A stretch of 64,000 nucleotides of DNA. Origin: Dermacentor variabilis. Its lineage: Eukaryota; Arthropoda; Arachnida; Ixodida; Ixodidae. This document shows positions 23,901 to 35,900 of this stretch, piece by piece; position 1 is the first letter of the stretch; each line of letters opens with the position of its first letter. Location: positions 186,860,067-186,924,066 of the forward strand of contig NC_134569.1 in the NCBI RefSeq assembly GCF_050947875.1, given 5' to 3'. The notes beneath the pieces were generated by a model that was not told where the DNA came from, did no database searches, and saw nothing but the letters and a program-made list of their open reading frames with translations. Made by a program: the position numbers and the translations under genes.

Positions 23901-26900
23901 CCAGCATTGAAATTAGCAGAGCAAAGTGACAAAGAGGAAGCTATCGCTCGGGCCCAACTCCAATACCGCCTATTGAAATACATGTAAAACGCAGAAACTC
24001 TTTTGTGAGATAAACACTAGGCCTAGTTTCATTTGTGGCACTTCAGAGAAAATGCTCATTTCTAGGGACTGTTGGAAACGGAAGCTTGACTTATAACCTG
24101 TATTTTTTCCAAGAACTTTTCCAACATTCATAAGTACGAAAACAATAGCAGCAAGAAGTTTACCGATTCGTACCTTTCCACCAAGAACAGCTTTCGCAGT
24201 TATGTAAACTGCATTCGTTAGAGCATCCAAAGCGGACAAGTTTGATATGTACATTAATATTTTACGAGGACTTGTTAGAATGTTTACAAGGGTTTTACAA
24301 ATTCCCACTTACATATTAGTAGTATAACTTATAACCATGTATAATAGACCAATTATGTGCGCTTCAGATGTGCTGTTAGATGCAATTTAGAGAATTTCGA
24401 TATAATTTTTAATTGCTGAGTAACAGAGGAAGGGTAAAAGAGACACCGACCACTGAATTAATACAAGAAAAGACGTTTCGGCTCCCCTGACGGGAGCCTT
24501 GTTCACAATGAAATCAAAGACGTGCGATACAATGTTTATATGGCTTTAAAATATGACCTAAGCGTTTATATGGGCGAGACAGGCAATTTCGAATAGCGGT
24601 TGAAGCAGCATGCCAACGATGTCAAAAAGAAAAAAAGTCGCATCAAACGCTTTGGCAGAACCTGCAGATGACTTGGGCCACAGCATTGTTTAGGATAACG
24701 CCAAGATATTAGAAAAAGAAAGAAATTTGACGTCAAGACACCACTTGGAATCCCTTCTAATCCAAATGACAGACAGCACCCTCAACCAGAATGACGGAAA
24801 CTCCCCCCCCCCCCCCCATCTACACGCGCTGCGTACGTCATATTTTAAAGCCATATAAACACTGTATCGCACGTCCTTTATTTCATTGTGAACAAGGCTC
24901 CCGTCAGGGGAGTCGAAACGTCTTTTCTTGTATTCATTCAGTGGTCGGTGTCCTTGTTTTTACCCTTCTTCATGATGCCTCCCGACCAGACGGGCTTCCG
25001 TCAAAACCTCGACTGAGTTACAGAGGTTTAAACATGATAGCTTCTTTTTCTGAAAATTTGCAATATTTAGCAATTTTCATTGAAAAAACTGACTACCTAA
25101 ATAAAACATTCGCTACGAGCCAGTCACAAGATTTCAACTTCTTTTAAATGTAGCAAACCTCATTAAATTTCGTGCACTGGTGGCCGAGAAAAATTTCATC
25201 AGCGATTACGATACCCCCTAATGCGAAATTTGGGGCCGTATTTTGAAACGATTCACTTCGGCGATAGTTCTACCGTCAGTCGCGCGCTGACTGGCTAGCT
25301 GAGCAAAATCGGATGAGCTGCGTCATCCGATTTTGCCAAAACGGCCAATGAGTGCGCACACATGGCTAAGGCGTGGTCGAGGCAATAGTATGGCCGAAGT
25401 GGATCATTTGAGAATACGGCCCCTGAGCGCATCTTTTCGCGATATAGTGGCCGGCCCAGACAATATGTATCATGCGGCTGCTTGCAAACGCAACGAAGTG
25501 TGGCGCGACTGCCCTTCTAATCGGGAAATCACGAGAGACAGCGCGTGGGTGACGCGTGGCCACGATTCACAGCAGCCGCCGCAGACAGACCTCCGCTCAT
25601 TCAGCGCTTTGTTTCCATACCGATGACGCGCGCCACTCTGGCGCCATCTGATAGCCATCGACACCGCAAAGTGTGCCTTGCGCTGCACTAGAGTGTACTA
25701 GACTATGGTCGAGTGGGCCGAAAGGCGCTCTCCCGCTGAGGCGCCGCGTGAGGAAAAACTTCGCGAGGGTGCTGCAAGCGAACTGGATTGGGGAGGAGAC
25801 GCGCTTCGCGGCAGATTCAACGTAATTTCGCTGCGGGCGCTGAGACCGATTGCACGCGTACGCTCTTGAAATTGTGCTTTTTTTTTTTCAACTTCAAATT
25901 TATATTGACACCTTTTTGCTACATATACGTATTTAAAGCATGGGTTATACCACGTGAAGTCTTCAATTTTGCTTCCGTTCTCAAGTGCGTCGTCTACTAG
26001 CGAGCGCGTTCGTTCCGCGGACGCTGGCGAACGACCAGTTTTTCTAGTAGAAAGTCTGCGCAGTAAATTTTTTCTGATTTTACTTGCTTTTGTGCGCTTG
26101 CGACGCTTGTCGACCGGTACCAATCGTAGTTTAAACCAAATGAACTGCTATTTTTAACATTCTTATTTAAGAGTAACACGTAACTTTTGCCACAGAAGCC
26201 GCCTATCTGCAACATGAAGCTACGTAAGAAAATTTTGTTGATATCGTGTCATAGAACGCGCGCTTCTTGTTTTTGAGGTATTGATCACGGACATTGATGA
26301 ACGAAAACAATATTATAGTGAAATAAACCCGGTTCCTTAACTGCGTGGCGCGAAGAGATGCAGATGGCCAATGCATTTCTAGGTAAATCTTTGGTTACAT
26401 AGAGATATATGTCCACGACATATATGTAAGAGAAAGATTATCAAATATTTTAAGTGCACTGACTGAAGAAGTGAGAACTCCCGATAGGAATAGGCGTGTC
26501 TCTTTTAAACGCTGCACCAGCCCCAGGTGACCCAAACGAATTTCAGAGAAAAGGAGTCAAGGCAAGAAATTGACCTTATTATGTACAACAGTGTTAAGGA
26601 AAAGATATTTTCTAGTTACTAAGACTAAATCGGGGAGACCAGGAAGTCTTTACCAATGTAATCTCCATGGCTTGTCTGGCGATCTTCTTCGCCGGGCCAG
26701 CAGGCGAAATGAAGTAGAAACATATAGTCTAATCGAGTGGTATTTGCTATTTTTGATCGCATTTGACTTCAGAATTGACCACTAAAATTGTAGAATAGCC
26801 GTTTTCGTTCGAATGTAATGCACAGCACTTTTGAAGTCTCGAAGTTTAGGGGCCGTTGCAACTGAGGACTCTTATTCCGAATGATTGTGCTGCTGGAAAG

Positions 26901-29900
26901 CCGTGGCTGTTGCACAGTGGCGCTCCAGTTCCTGAGGGAATTAACGCACGTGTGCTAATCGATTCCGCTGAACAAGTTCCTAGCTGTCATTCGCCCCGTT
27001 TTGTGGCAGCCTGTAAATCTACCAACTTGATTCAGGTTGTGAAATCACTTTTTTTTTCGGGAGTCTCACCATTTCTGCAACCCATTAAAACTGTGCGCAC
27101 AATGTGGCACCACATTTATCTTCTTGAACGAACACAGCATATCAACAAATATATCTTCAGTGCCATGGCAGCCATCAGGCGTCTCGCGAAGCTGGCTTGA
27201 TGAGCGCCACCGCCGGCGCTGCAAGCGTCGGCACATGAACGATGCAGACGTTGAGACCGAAGGAAAAACGTCAGCGGCTGTAGCGTGAACTATACTGATC
27301 CACCCGCTCCGCTCAGAGCACTGTGTGCACCGCGGTGCGGTATGCGCGCAGGTACACAGCAAGGACGCCAGTCATTGCGCGCACAGCGCTCGTGCCAGCG
27401 GAAGAGGGTGGAGCGCTGCCCTTGTTTCATTCATTCTGGTTCCGCTGCACAGTCGACTGGGTAAAACATGACGTTGCGGCCCCTCGGCTTCCTCGTTTTA
27501 AAAGCGAAGCTTTTCTATTTGCCAACCTCGCTGGGTTTCGTGGCCGTGGTTGCTACTGCCTGGTCGTTCTCTTGCCGAACAGGCAGACCAATGACGGTGG
27601 AGTACGCGTGCCGCGCGCACTGCGGGGTTCCTTGCAACTCCGCCAGATGACGCTTGCCTGCGCGCATCCGCTAAGGTCACCGCTTGCTGCGGTAAAGCTA
27701 GGGAAACGATGGAGTATCTTTTATTAGAACGTGAAGATATCTGCCGAGTGGTCTCCTTGAAGCCCTTAGGTTCAGCGAGAGCAGGGGGAAAGTAAGCATA
27801 TCCGCAATAGAGATTAATAAGCGGGGACTGGAAGATCGGCGGATGACAAGTAGAGAAACGAGAAACAACGGAGGCGTACAAAAACAAAGTTCACAATAGG
27901 GGTTCAGAAACTTTGGTTATGGGAATTCTTGGTGAGTTGTTTTTCCTTTTCCTTTTCTATTTAAGATAGGTAGGTCATTAGGCAATAAAATAACAAGAGC
28001 CTGGTGGTGCAACGCAACACCCCGTTCCAGAGGGGACGCTCATACCGTCCGTCCGTCCGTCCATCCGTCCGTCCGTCCGTCCGTCCGTCCGTCCGTCCGT
28101 CCGTCCGTCCGTCCGTCCGTCCGTCCGACCGACCAACCGACCGCGGCAGCCGCGGCGGCGTCATTACATTAGCCCCTCTATGACAGCCAAATAAATCATT
28201 CTGTGTGACTTTGTGCAGACACTCAATAAACACGAACTCGTATTTCGACTCTTCATGCACTCACACCAAGCTTCGCTCTACACAGATTCCAGCTCGTTGG
28301 ATGTGCTGCATTTTGTTCCCAGCCAAACGCACTACGTTTCTGAAGTACCAAAGCGCCAAACAGACGACACAAGAAGAGACACAGACGAGCGCTTCTACTA
28401 CGTTTCTCTCCCGTCTTTAGAGACCTTCTAAGCCCACCCGCGCTGGCTGCGCGTGCGAATCCATACCGTGACAGCACGACTGCGCGGACGTTGCGAGGGC
28501 GCCCGCAATGTTCTAATAATTGATATCGTAATAATATAAAATTGACAGCCCTTGCACTATGTGGAGGTGGAAGACCAGCGAAGCTATTGCTCAATAGCTA
28601 TATGAAGTTCTATGTGGTGGTGTGGTGGCTGAATAAAGGCACAAAAATATAAGTTCGTTGTTCTTTTTTTGCTTTCTTGTATTTAATTTTCTTTTCTGAT
28701 TGTTGTATTCTCTGTATTTTTCCATTTTTTCCCTTTTTTTTTACTTTACACATGTACGCTGATGTTTCGACATGCGTCGTCATAGACTAGTGTTTGTACA
28801 ACAAAATTCATCGATCCGGCGCATTGTTCTTATCGACATCATAACTTCGTTGTTTCGTCTTTCCTTTTATTCTTTTTGAATTTTTTTTGTTTCAATATTT
28901 ATTCTCTTTTTTCTCTGATTTATATTTTTTATTTTGCAGCTTATCTTTTTTTTTCTTTATACATATGAAGTGATGTTTCGACACGCATCGTCATCCCGAG
29001 CCCGAAAGAGTTCGTGCTTGGACCCTTTCTGCACTGTCACCAGAATCGGCCACATGATGATTTGTTTTTGTCAACGTCTCGGACGCATTGTTTCCAGATT
29101 TGAGCCAGAGACAGCTTCACTGTAAAATACAGTATCCAACATGACTTTAGTTCTTAGGTTCCCACGGCATCAAGTGAACAATAGATTTCTGCATTGAATT
29201 GAATACCAAATCGGCAATTTGAGTAGCTAGTTGCGCAATGCATTTAAATGGGTGACTTCAAGTCACCGCGAAAATATTTAGTTGTTCCACACCCCCACTT
29301 TCTAGCAAATGCTTTTGCGCAGCTAGTACTTCTGGTTTCAGACTCGTCCAGAATATAGTGGACAGAAATACGAAACGTATTCTGCTAACTTGCTCTTGCG
29401 GTACACATATTAAGATGGAAACACCAGAGCAGTACCTGTACATCTGTCTCACATTATGCTCGTATAAACGCTAATACCCCCGAGTTATTTAAGCCATCAT
29501 TGAAAAACTGCCCGATATCGCGTCATCAAATTCAGTGGGAGTCGAGTAGGACAGCTTATTCGATTCTCTTCAAAACGTTGAATATTTGCACCCATTTCAT
29601 CCTCCACAATCAGTAGATTATTGTGACATCCTAAATTTCACCTTTGCAGATATCTCCACCACAAGGTTGTTTACCATTGCCTATACCGTGATTTCTGCAA
29701 TGGCTGTTGGAGCAGACCTCGTTCTTCTTCTGGGCGTCAAGGCGGTAAGTTTCCGCATGGATGCCTTTAACGCTTTTTTGTCTTGGGAACTCCGCATGAG
29801 CGTGTAAGGCAGCCGTCATTAGCAATGGTTTAAGCCTACACTGGTCACACAATACGCGCACGCGTACCCTAGGTGGGACCTTGAAAGATCACGCAGATTG

Positions 29901-32900
29901 TCTGGGCGAACAATTTGAATATATATCCAGTTGCTTCCATTACACACAAACATTCCTGAGGTTCAAGGAACGCACAGAGCGACTGCGAACTGATCGAAAA
30001 TGTGCAAGAAATGAGGATTACAACAGCCAATTTAGCTTACCTTAACTTAGTACACATCTCACTTGCTGCAACAAATAGGTGTGAGGTGGCGATTGTATCG
30101 TGTATGAAATGAGGCAGTGCAAATGAGGCATTGCAGGGTCACATGGGTTGAGCCTCGATTGAAGTCAGAAGCGCAGAGCAAAATTAGTCTTGAGTAAAGA
30201 CTCAGGAACGTGAATCAAAATAAATGTGTGGGTAAAGTGCACAAGTATCTGTACCTGAAAAGCGTATGCACAGAATGCAGAAACAGTTCAAGAATGTTGG
30301 TACGCAACTACAGGGTAGCTGAAGTTGTAAATAGACATCCAGAATTCATCAGAAAGAAATTGAGAGAAACAGCGACGATGAATTGGATCCAAGCAGTGGA
30401 AACAAGAATGACCACGGATATTTACAAGAATATTGAGGCGTGCTCTATGCAGACATGTAAAAGGCGATGAGGATAGTACTTCAAAGGACTTCGTGTAATG
30501 GGACAGGAGAAATGCAGAGACGAAGATGTGTTTGTACAGGTGGTTTTGCAACAGGCTATTCCGCTATCTTGCTCAACTTATTGTTGTCTCTTGTTCTCGT
30601 TGAACCGCTACACGGGTGGAAGTGCGGGGTACACAATCCTGCCTGATGCTCCGGACTCCTCCTGGGAGCCGTTCATCCAGCCCGTCTCCGATTACCACTC
30701 CTGTGCGTCATTTCAGTCGGCGGTTGCTAGGCCTTGCTGCTGAGTTCCACCCCCTACAGGAAAGTTGGCCCGGGCGCTGTCTACCTCTACCAATGGCGAC
30801 CACCAGTCCACCACAGCTTCCACGAGTGCCACAAGACCACTCTACTCACAGTTCAGCTCAGGTAGCCCTCCTGCAACCATTGATTCCCGATCACTTTCAT
30901 GGTGGCGCACATGAAGACGTTGAAGACTGGCTTGACCAGTACGAACGTGTTGCCAGCGTCAATGGCTGGACTGCTCAATAGAAGCTCTCCCACGTGTATT
31001 TCGCCCTTGACGGTAGTGCTCGCACGTGGCTGGAAAAGCGTGAGACCAACATCACTACATTGGCTGATTTGCAGCGGCAGCTCACTGAAACATTTGCGTG
31101 TGTCGATCGACGGGATCGTGACCAGCAACTGCTTGAATTGCGCATCCAGACACCGAATGAAACCGTAGCAATGTTTGCCGAGGACATGACCCGCCTGTGT
31201 TTTAGAGCTGATTCATATGCCCGAGGAAAAGAAGCTGTGATACCTTATGCGTGGCATCAAAGAAGAACTATTCGCAAGAATTGTGCGCCATTCACGGAGT
31301 ACCGTGGCGGATTTTATAAAGGAAGCCACTGGTATTGAACGCGCACTCCATCTAAGGCGCAGGCAGTACGATTGCTTGTCCACCGGCACTCCAATCGACG
31401 CCGCCGGAACGACCGTAAGCAATCCCAACTCCCTCCGTGACCTAATTCGGGAGAGTCTTCGCGAAGAACTTCAGAAGGTCTGGACACCGGCAGTAAGCAC
31501 ACCCGTGGCGCCAGTCGCTGAAGTCGTGCGTAAGGAAATTAGGCAAGCGTTCTCGGCAGGAGGTCTTAGTGTGTGTGAAGTGATTTTTGGAAAGGAAACG
31601 GAAGAGATGAGTGCAGCGCCGTAACTGTCTCTCACAGGAGGACACCTCAACAGAACTGCACGGGGAAGGGGGAATGGGAAGAAAAGGATGAAGGAGAGAA
31701 AGACTGGGCGAACGTGGGAAGGGGGAAAAAAAGAATGTGAGTGCGGGGCTCACAGCCGCGCTCTCAAGTGCGTCGCATTGCAGTAGTCTAGCAGTGCTGA
31801 GAGAGCATGCTTCACGATGGACGAGTGGGCTGCAGGGAATAGCAGCGCGGTCGCCGTATCGTAAGTCAGTCCCAGTCGCCGATAGACTGTACACAAGTCC
31901 GTGCGCTCCGCATCGAAGGCAGGGCAGCGAAGTAGCAAGTGGTCGAGCGTCTCCGTATCGGCGCAGTTACTGCACGCGGGGTCGCCAATTCCCTGCAGCC
32001 TGTGCGTTCTAGCAGCCGTCCTGTAGCAGCCGACGCGCAGGCGAAGCAGGAAAGAGCGGTCCGCCCGGGAGAAGCCCACGCGGGGGAGGAGCCGAAGTGA
32101 CGCACCCGCGGCGACGCGCTGGTCCGGGTGCTGCGCACGGAGCGTTCGCAGAATGGTTGCTTTGGCCACGTCGAAGCCGCTGACCGAGGTAGCGAGGGGG
32201 AAGCGCAGGGAGTGAGCCTGCTTTGCGAGAGCGTCCGCGGCTTCGTTCCCTTGCAGGCCGATGTGCGCTGGAACCCATTGCAACGCCATATCGCAGCCCT
32301 GGCTGACGAGATGGCGGAGCTTTGAGCCGACGCGCTGCACCAATGGAGGTCCAAGGTAATCCTTCTCCAGCATACACAGTGCCGCGCGCGAGTCCGAAAG
32401 GATCGCGGCAGAAACAACACTGCGCTGTTGAAGCAGGAGATCAGCTGCTAGGTCGATCGCAGCAAGCTCGGCCACCGTCGACGACCACACAGCACGAAGG
32501 CGGCACTGCCGTGTAGCGCAAATATCCGGCGCCGTGCACGCTGCAGCACCAGAACCATCACTCGCCACGGAGCCGTCGGTGTAAACGAGCAGCCGGCCCC
32601 CTAGGCGCTCGTGTAGCAGTGCGGCCGTTTCCTGCTGCATAGCACAAACAGCTGTTTGACGCTTGGACTTGACGCCTGGCACCGTGGTGTTTACATCGAG
32701 TAGCGCGGAGGCGTGCGGCGATACCGGCAGTGGTAGGAGTTGCGGCGTCGACGCGACGAGTGCGCTGAACTCGGTGGCACGCTGGCCCATGCCCGAGCCC
32801 TCGAGGGTGTGGAGGCGACAAACGAGGCGTTGTCCCTGTGGCGAACGTTGAAGGCGCTCGATGTGGTTCATCGCTTGCTTCCGTGCGCGAAGTGAGGGCG

Positions 32901-35900
32901 GCCAGTCTCCCGCTTCGGCGAGAGTTGCTCCTACTTGCGAGTTGCGAGGAAGCCCGTAAAGTTGGCGAATTACGGTGCGGTGCTCCATGTCGATGGCGTT
33001 CCAGTTGGTGGCTCTGGCGTTCGTGAGGGGAAGCGCATAGAGTGCTCGCGTTGTTGCGACAGAGTTGTAAACTCGAAGCGCAAGTTGCGGTGTACAGCCA
33101 CGACCACGTGCGAGCAGGGAGCGTGCGGCGCCAGCCACCTTCTTAGAATTCTTGCAGAGCTGGGAGACGGCGGCGTTAAAGTTGACCCGGCAGTCGATGT
33201 CAAGTCCGAGATAGCGCACTTTTCTCTGCCACGGGAGGGGGCTTCCGCGCAGCGTGAGACAAGGCATTTCGAAGCGCGCACGAGCACGGGGGTGTACCAA
33301 CAACGCCTCAGTTTTTGACGCCGAGAGCAGGAGCCCTATGCTGGCGAGATATTCAACGACGGCATTGATCGCCGACTGCAGGGATTCTCGCACTTGGAAG
33401 CCGAGGGACGTGGGCCCGCACGCGAACAGTGCAATGTCATCGGCGTAGATCGCCACGCGGACTTCGTGGGATGTCATCTTGGGGATGTAGTCAGGTAGTC
33501 TTGCCAGAGCCAAGTTAAAAAGAAATGGGCTGATCACGCTGCCCTGGGGAACCCCGGAGGTCACGCTGCGAGGGGCACTGAGCGTGTCACCAACTCGCAC
33601 TCTGAGCGTGCGGTCACTGAGGAAGGCCGCGATGTAGTCAAAGAGGCGGCCGGTGACACGTAGCTCACGGAGGGCTTGAATGATGGTGGTTTGAGGGAGA
33701 CCATCAAATGCGCGTTGCACATCGAGCAACACGAGATATCCGGCTTCTTGGCGACTTGCTGCGTGCTCGAGCGTAGCTACGACGTCCGCGAGCGAGTCAG
33801 CTGCTGAGCGCAGTCGCCGGAAACCACTCTGTTCAGGGGCGAAAGCGTCGAGGGCGGAGGCAATCCACTCAAGGCGGCGCAAAGCCATGGCCTCCAGAGT
33901 TTTGCCGGCTACCGAAGTAAGCGACACTGGGCGATAGGAGCTGACGCTCGTGGCAGCTTTGCCGCGCTTGAGAATAGGGACGACGATCGCCTCTTTCCAG
34001 TCAGCAGGAATAATGCCACTGCGCCAGACGGCATTGAAGGCCTCGAGTAGGGAAGGGAGCTGCGCTGCGTCGACGTTCCTGAGGACCTGATGAGTTAGTC
34101 CGTCGGCACCAGGCGCTGAGCGTCGTTTACGCGTGTTCAAAACAATGCGCAACTCACTAAGGGTAAACTCGGCCGAGCAAAGCACCTCAACGTGCTCCAA
34201 GATTGCCCTCGTAGGAAAGTAGCGCAGGGGAGCGAGGAGTTCAGCCTTGTTGTGCGGCGGTAGTTCGCAGGATGCACTGACGGGGCGCACAGACAGTGGC
34301 GGTGGGGCGAAGGCATCGGCGAAGAGTTCGGCCAGTTGCTCTGTGCTCAAGCCCGTAGCCACCGCGATGGAGAGTGCAGGATGGCGAGGGATCTTGGGAC
34401 GGAGGAGGGAAGCGAGAATGCGCCAAGGGCGCGACTTGTCGCGAGTGTCCTCCAATGACACGCAGAGACTTTGCCAGCTCTGATTGCGGAGCTGCCTGGC
34501 GTGACGGCGACACGCAGCGTACAGGCGGTTGTATAAAGTCCAAAGCTCCACCTTGTCGCTCTTGATGGCACGGCGTTCGGCGCGACGACGGACAGCGCGC
34601 AGATTGAGAAGCTTGATATCGGGGACCGGCGTTCCAGCAGGCACCGCGCACGATTTTGTAGCGGCATCCAAACAGCTCGTAAGATGCGTAAGAAAGTTTG
34701 TATTTGCCGGAGGGGATATTGCGCAGAGGGACCGAAAATGGGACCAGTCCGTGACACGGTACGTACATGTCCTCGTGCGGTTCAGGCCGAGCGGGTCGAG
34801 AGAGATCGGATAGTGATCCGACCCCTGCGTGTCAGGGCTGCGAACCCACTCGTAGTGGCATCGCTCACTCGCGAGCAACAAGTCAATCGCACTCCCGTGT
34901 ACCCTCCGACGCACAAATGTGGGACTTCCGGTGTTGATGATTAGCAGGCCCGAAGCATGGATGGAACTCAGCAGGTCCCTGCCGTTCGGCTCACTGTGGG
35001 CGCTTCCCCACGCCGTGTGGTGGGAGTTGAAATCACCGCACACGACACAGTCACCACCGATGCGCGCGGTGAGGCTCTCGATGAAGGTCGTATCCCACCG
35101 TCGTACGGGTTGCACGTACACGCTGGCGACACAAGTGTCGACCCCCCCAACGCGTACAGTCACAGCCACACACTCTACGGAGGTGGGCACAATGTCGGCC
35201 ACACGAACGACGGCTTGGGCAAGACGCGCACGGACGTAAATAGACGCGCGGGAGCGACCGGGTTGATGGAGCGGATCACAGCACTGCACGTTGGCGCAAG
35301 TCCGTAACTCGCAGGTGGTCGCACTGTGGTAGCCCACAAATCCCGGAAAGTTGCACTCCCCGTCACGCGTGTTTGTCTCTTGCAACGCGAGCACGTCGTA
35401 CTCGTGCAGAAGTAGGTGTTCGGAAAGTTCGGCGTGTCGTCGGCGCAGCGAGCGCACGTTCCACTGCAGGATGCGCGGCCGCCGTTTTGCTGTGCGACTA
35501 GCCATGGTGATTGTGTTGCTGTTGACATGCCACTGCCTGCAGGCAGATGGCCCGGAGCGGATGGTCAGCTGGCAGCAAGGTGCTGACTGCTTGCATGGTG
35601 AGCAGCAGGTTTTCTACCAGCTGATCCATAGTAGTTTGGGCGGGTGGAGCAGCAGTATCCTGTGTCTGCTGGCGTTGAGAGGCACGAGGGGCTGGTACCG
35701 GATGCCTGGGTGCAGGACTGGGGCCCTTCAGCACGCTCGCATAGGACCGCACCGAAGATGAGGACTGCTGTGGCTGCTTCTCCTCCCGGACTGCTGCCCT
35801 GACAGCACGCCTCGACAATGCCGAGGTGGAGGAAGCCATGATGGTGGCCACCTCCCGTTCTTCCTGCCATTTGGGGCAGGCGGGAGTGTCGGCCCTATGG

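Noticed and set aside
25698..26123. 141-codon minus-strand frame, Arg/Lys/Ser-rich
   Set aside because: Composition follows CpG-rich DNA; no motif; probably inside an old repeat.
27323..27727. 134-codon plus-strand frame
   Set aside because: Competing frames of similar length on the other strand and repeat-like sequence (AAAAGCGAAGCTTTT) argue against a gene.
27961..28260. Minus-strand frame with repeated GRTD units
   Set aside because: Pure translation of the (CCGT)n microsatellite.
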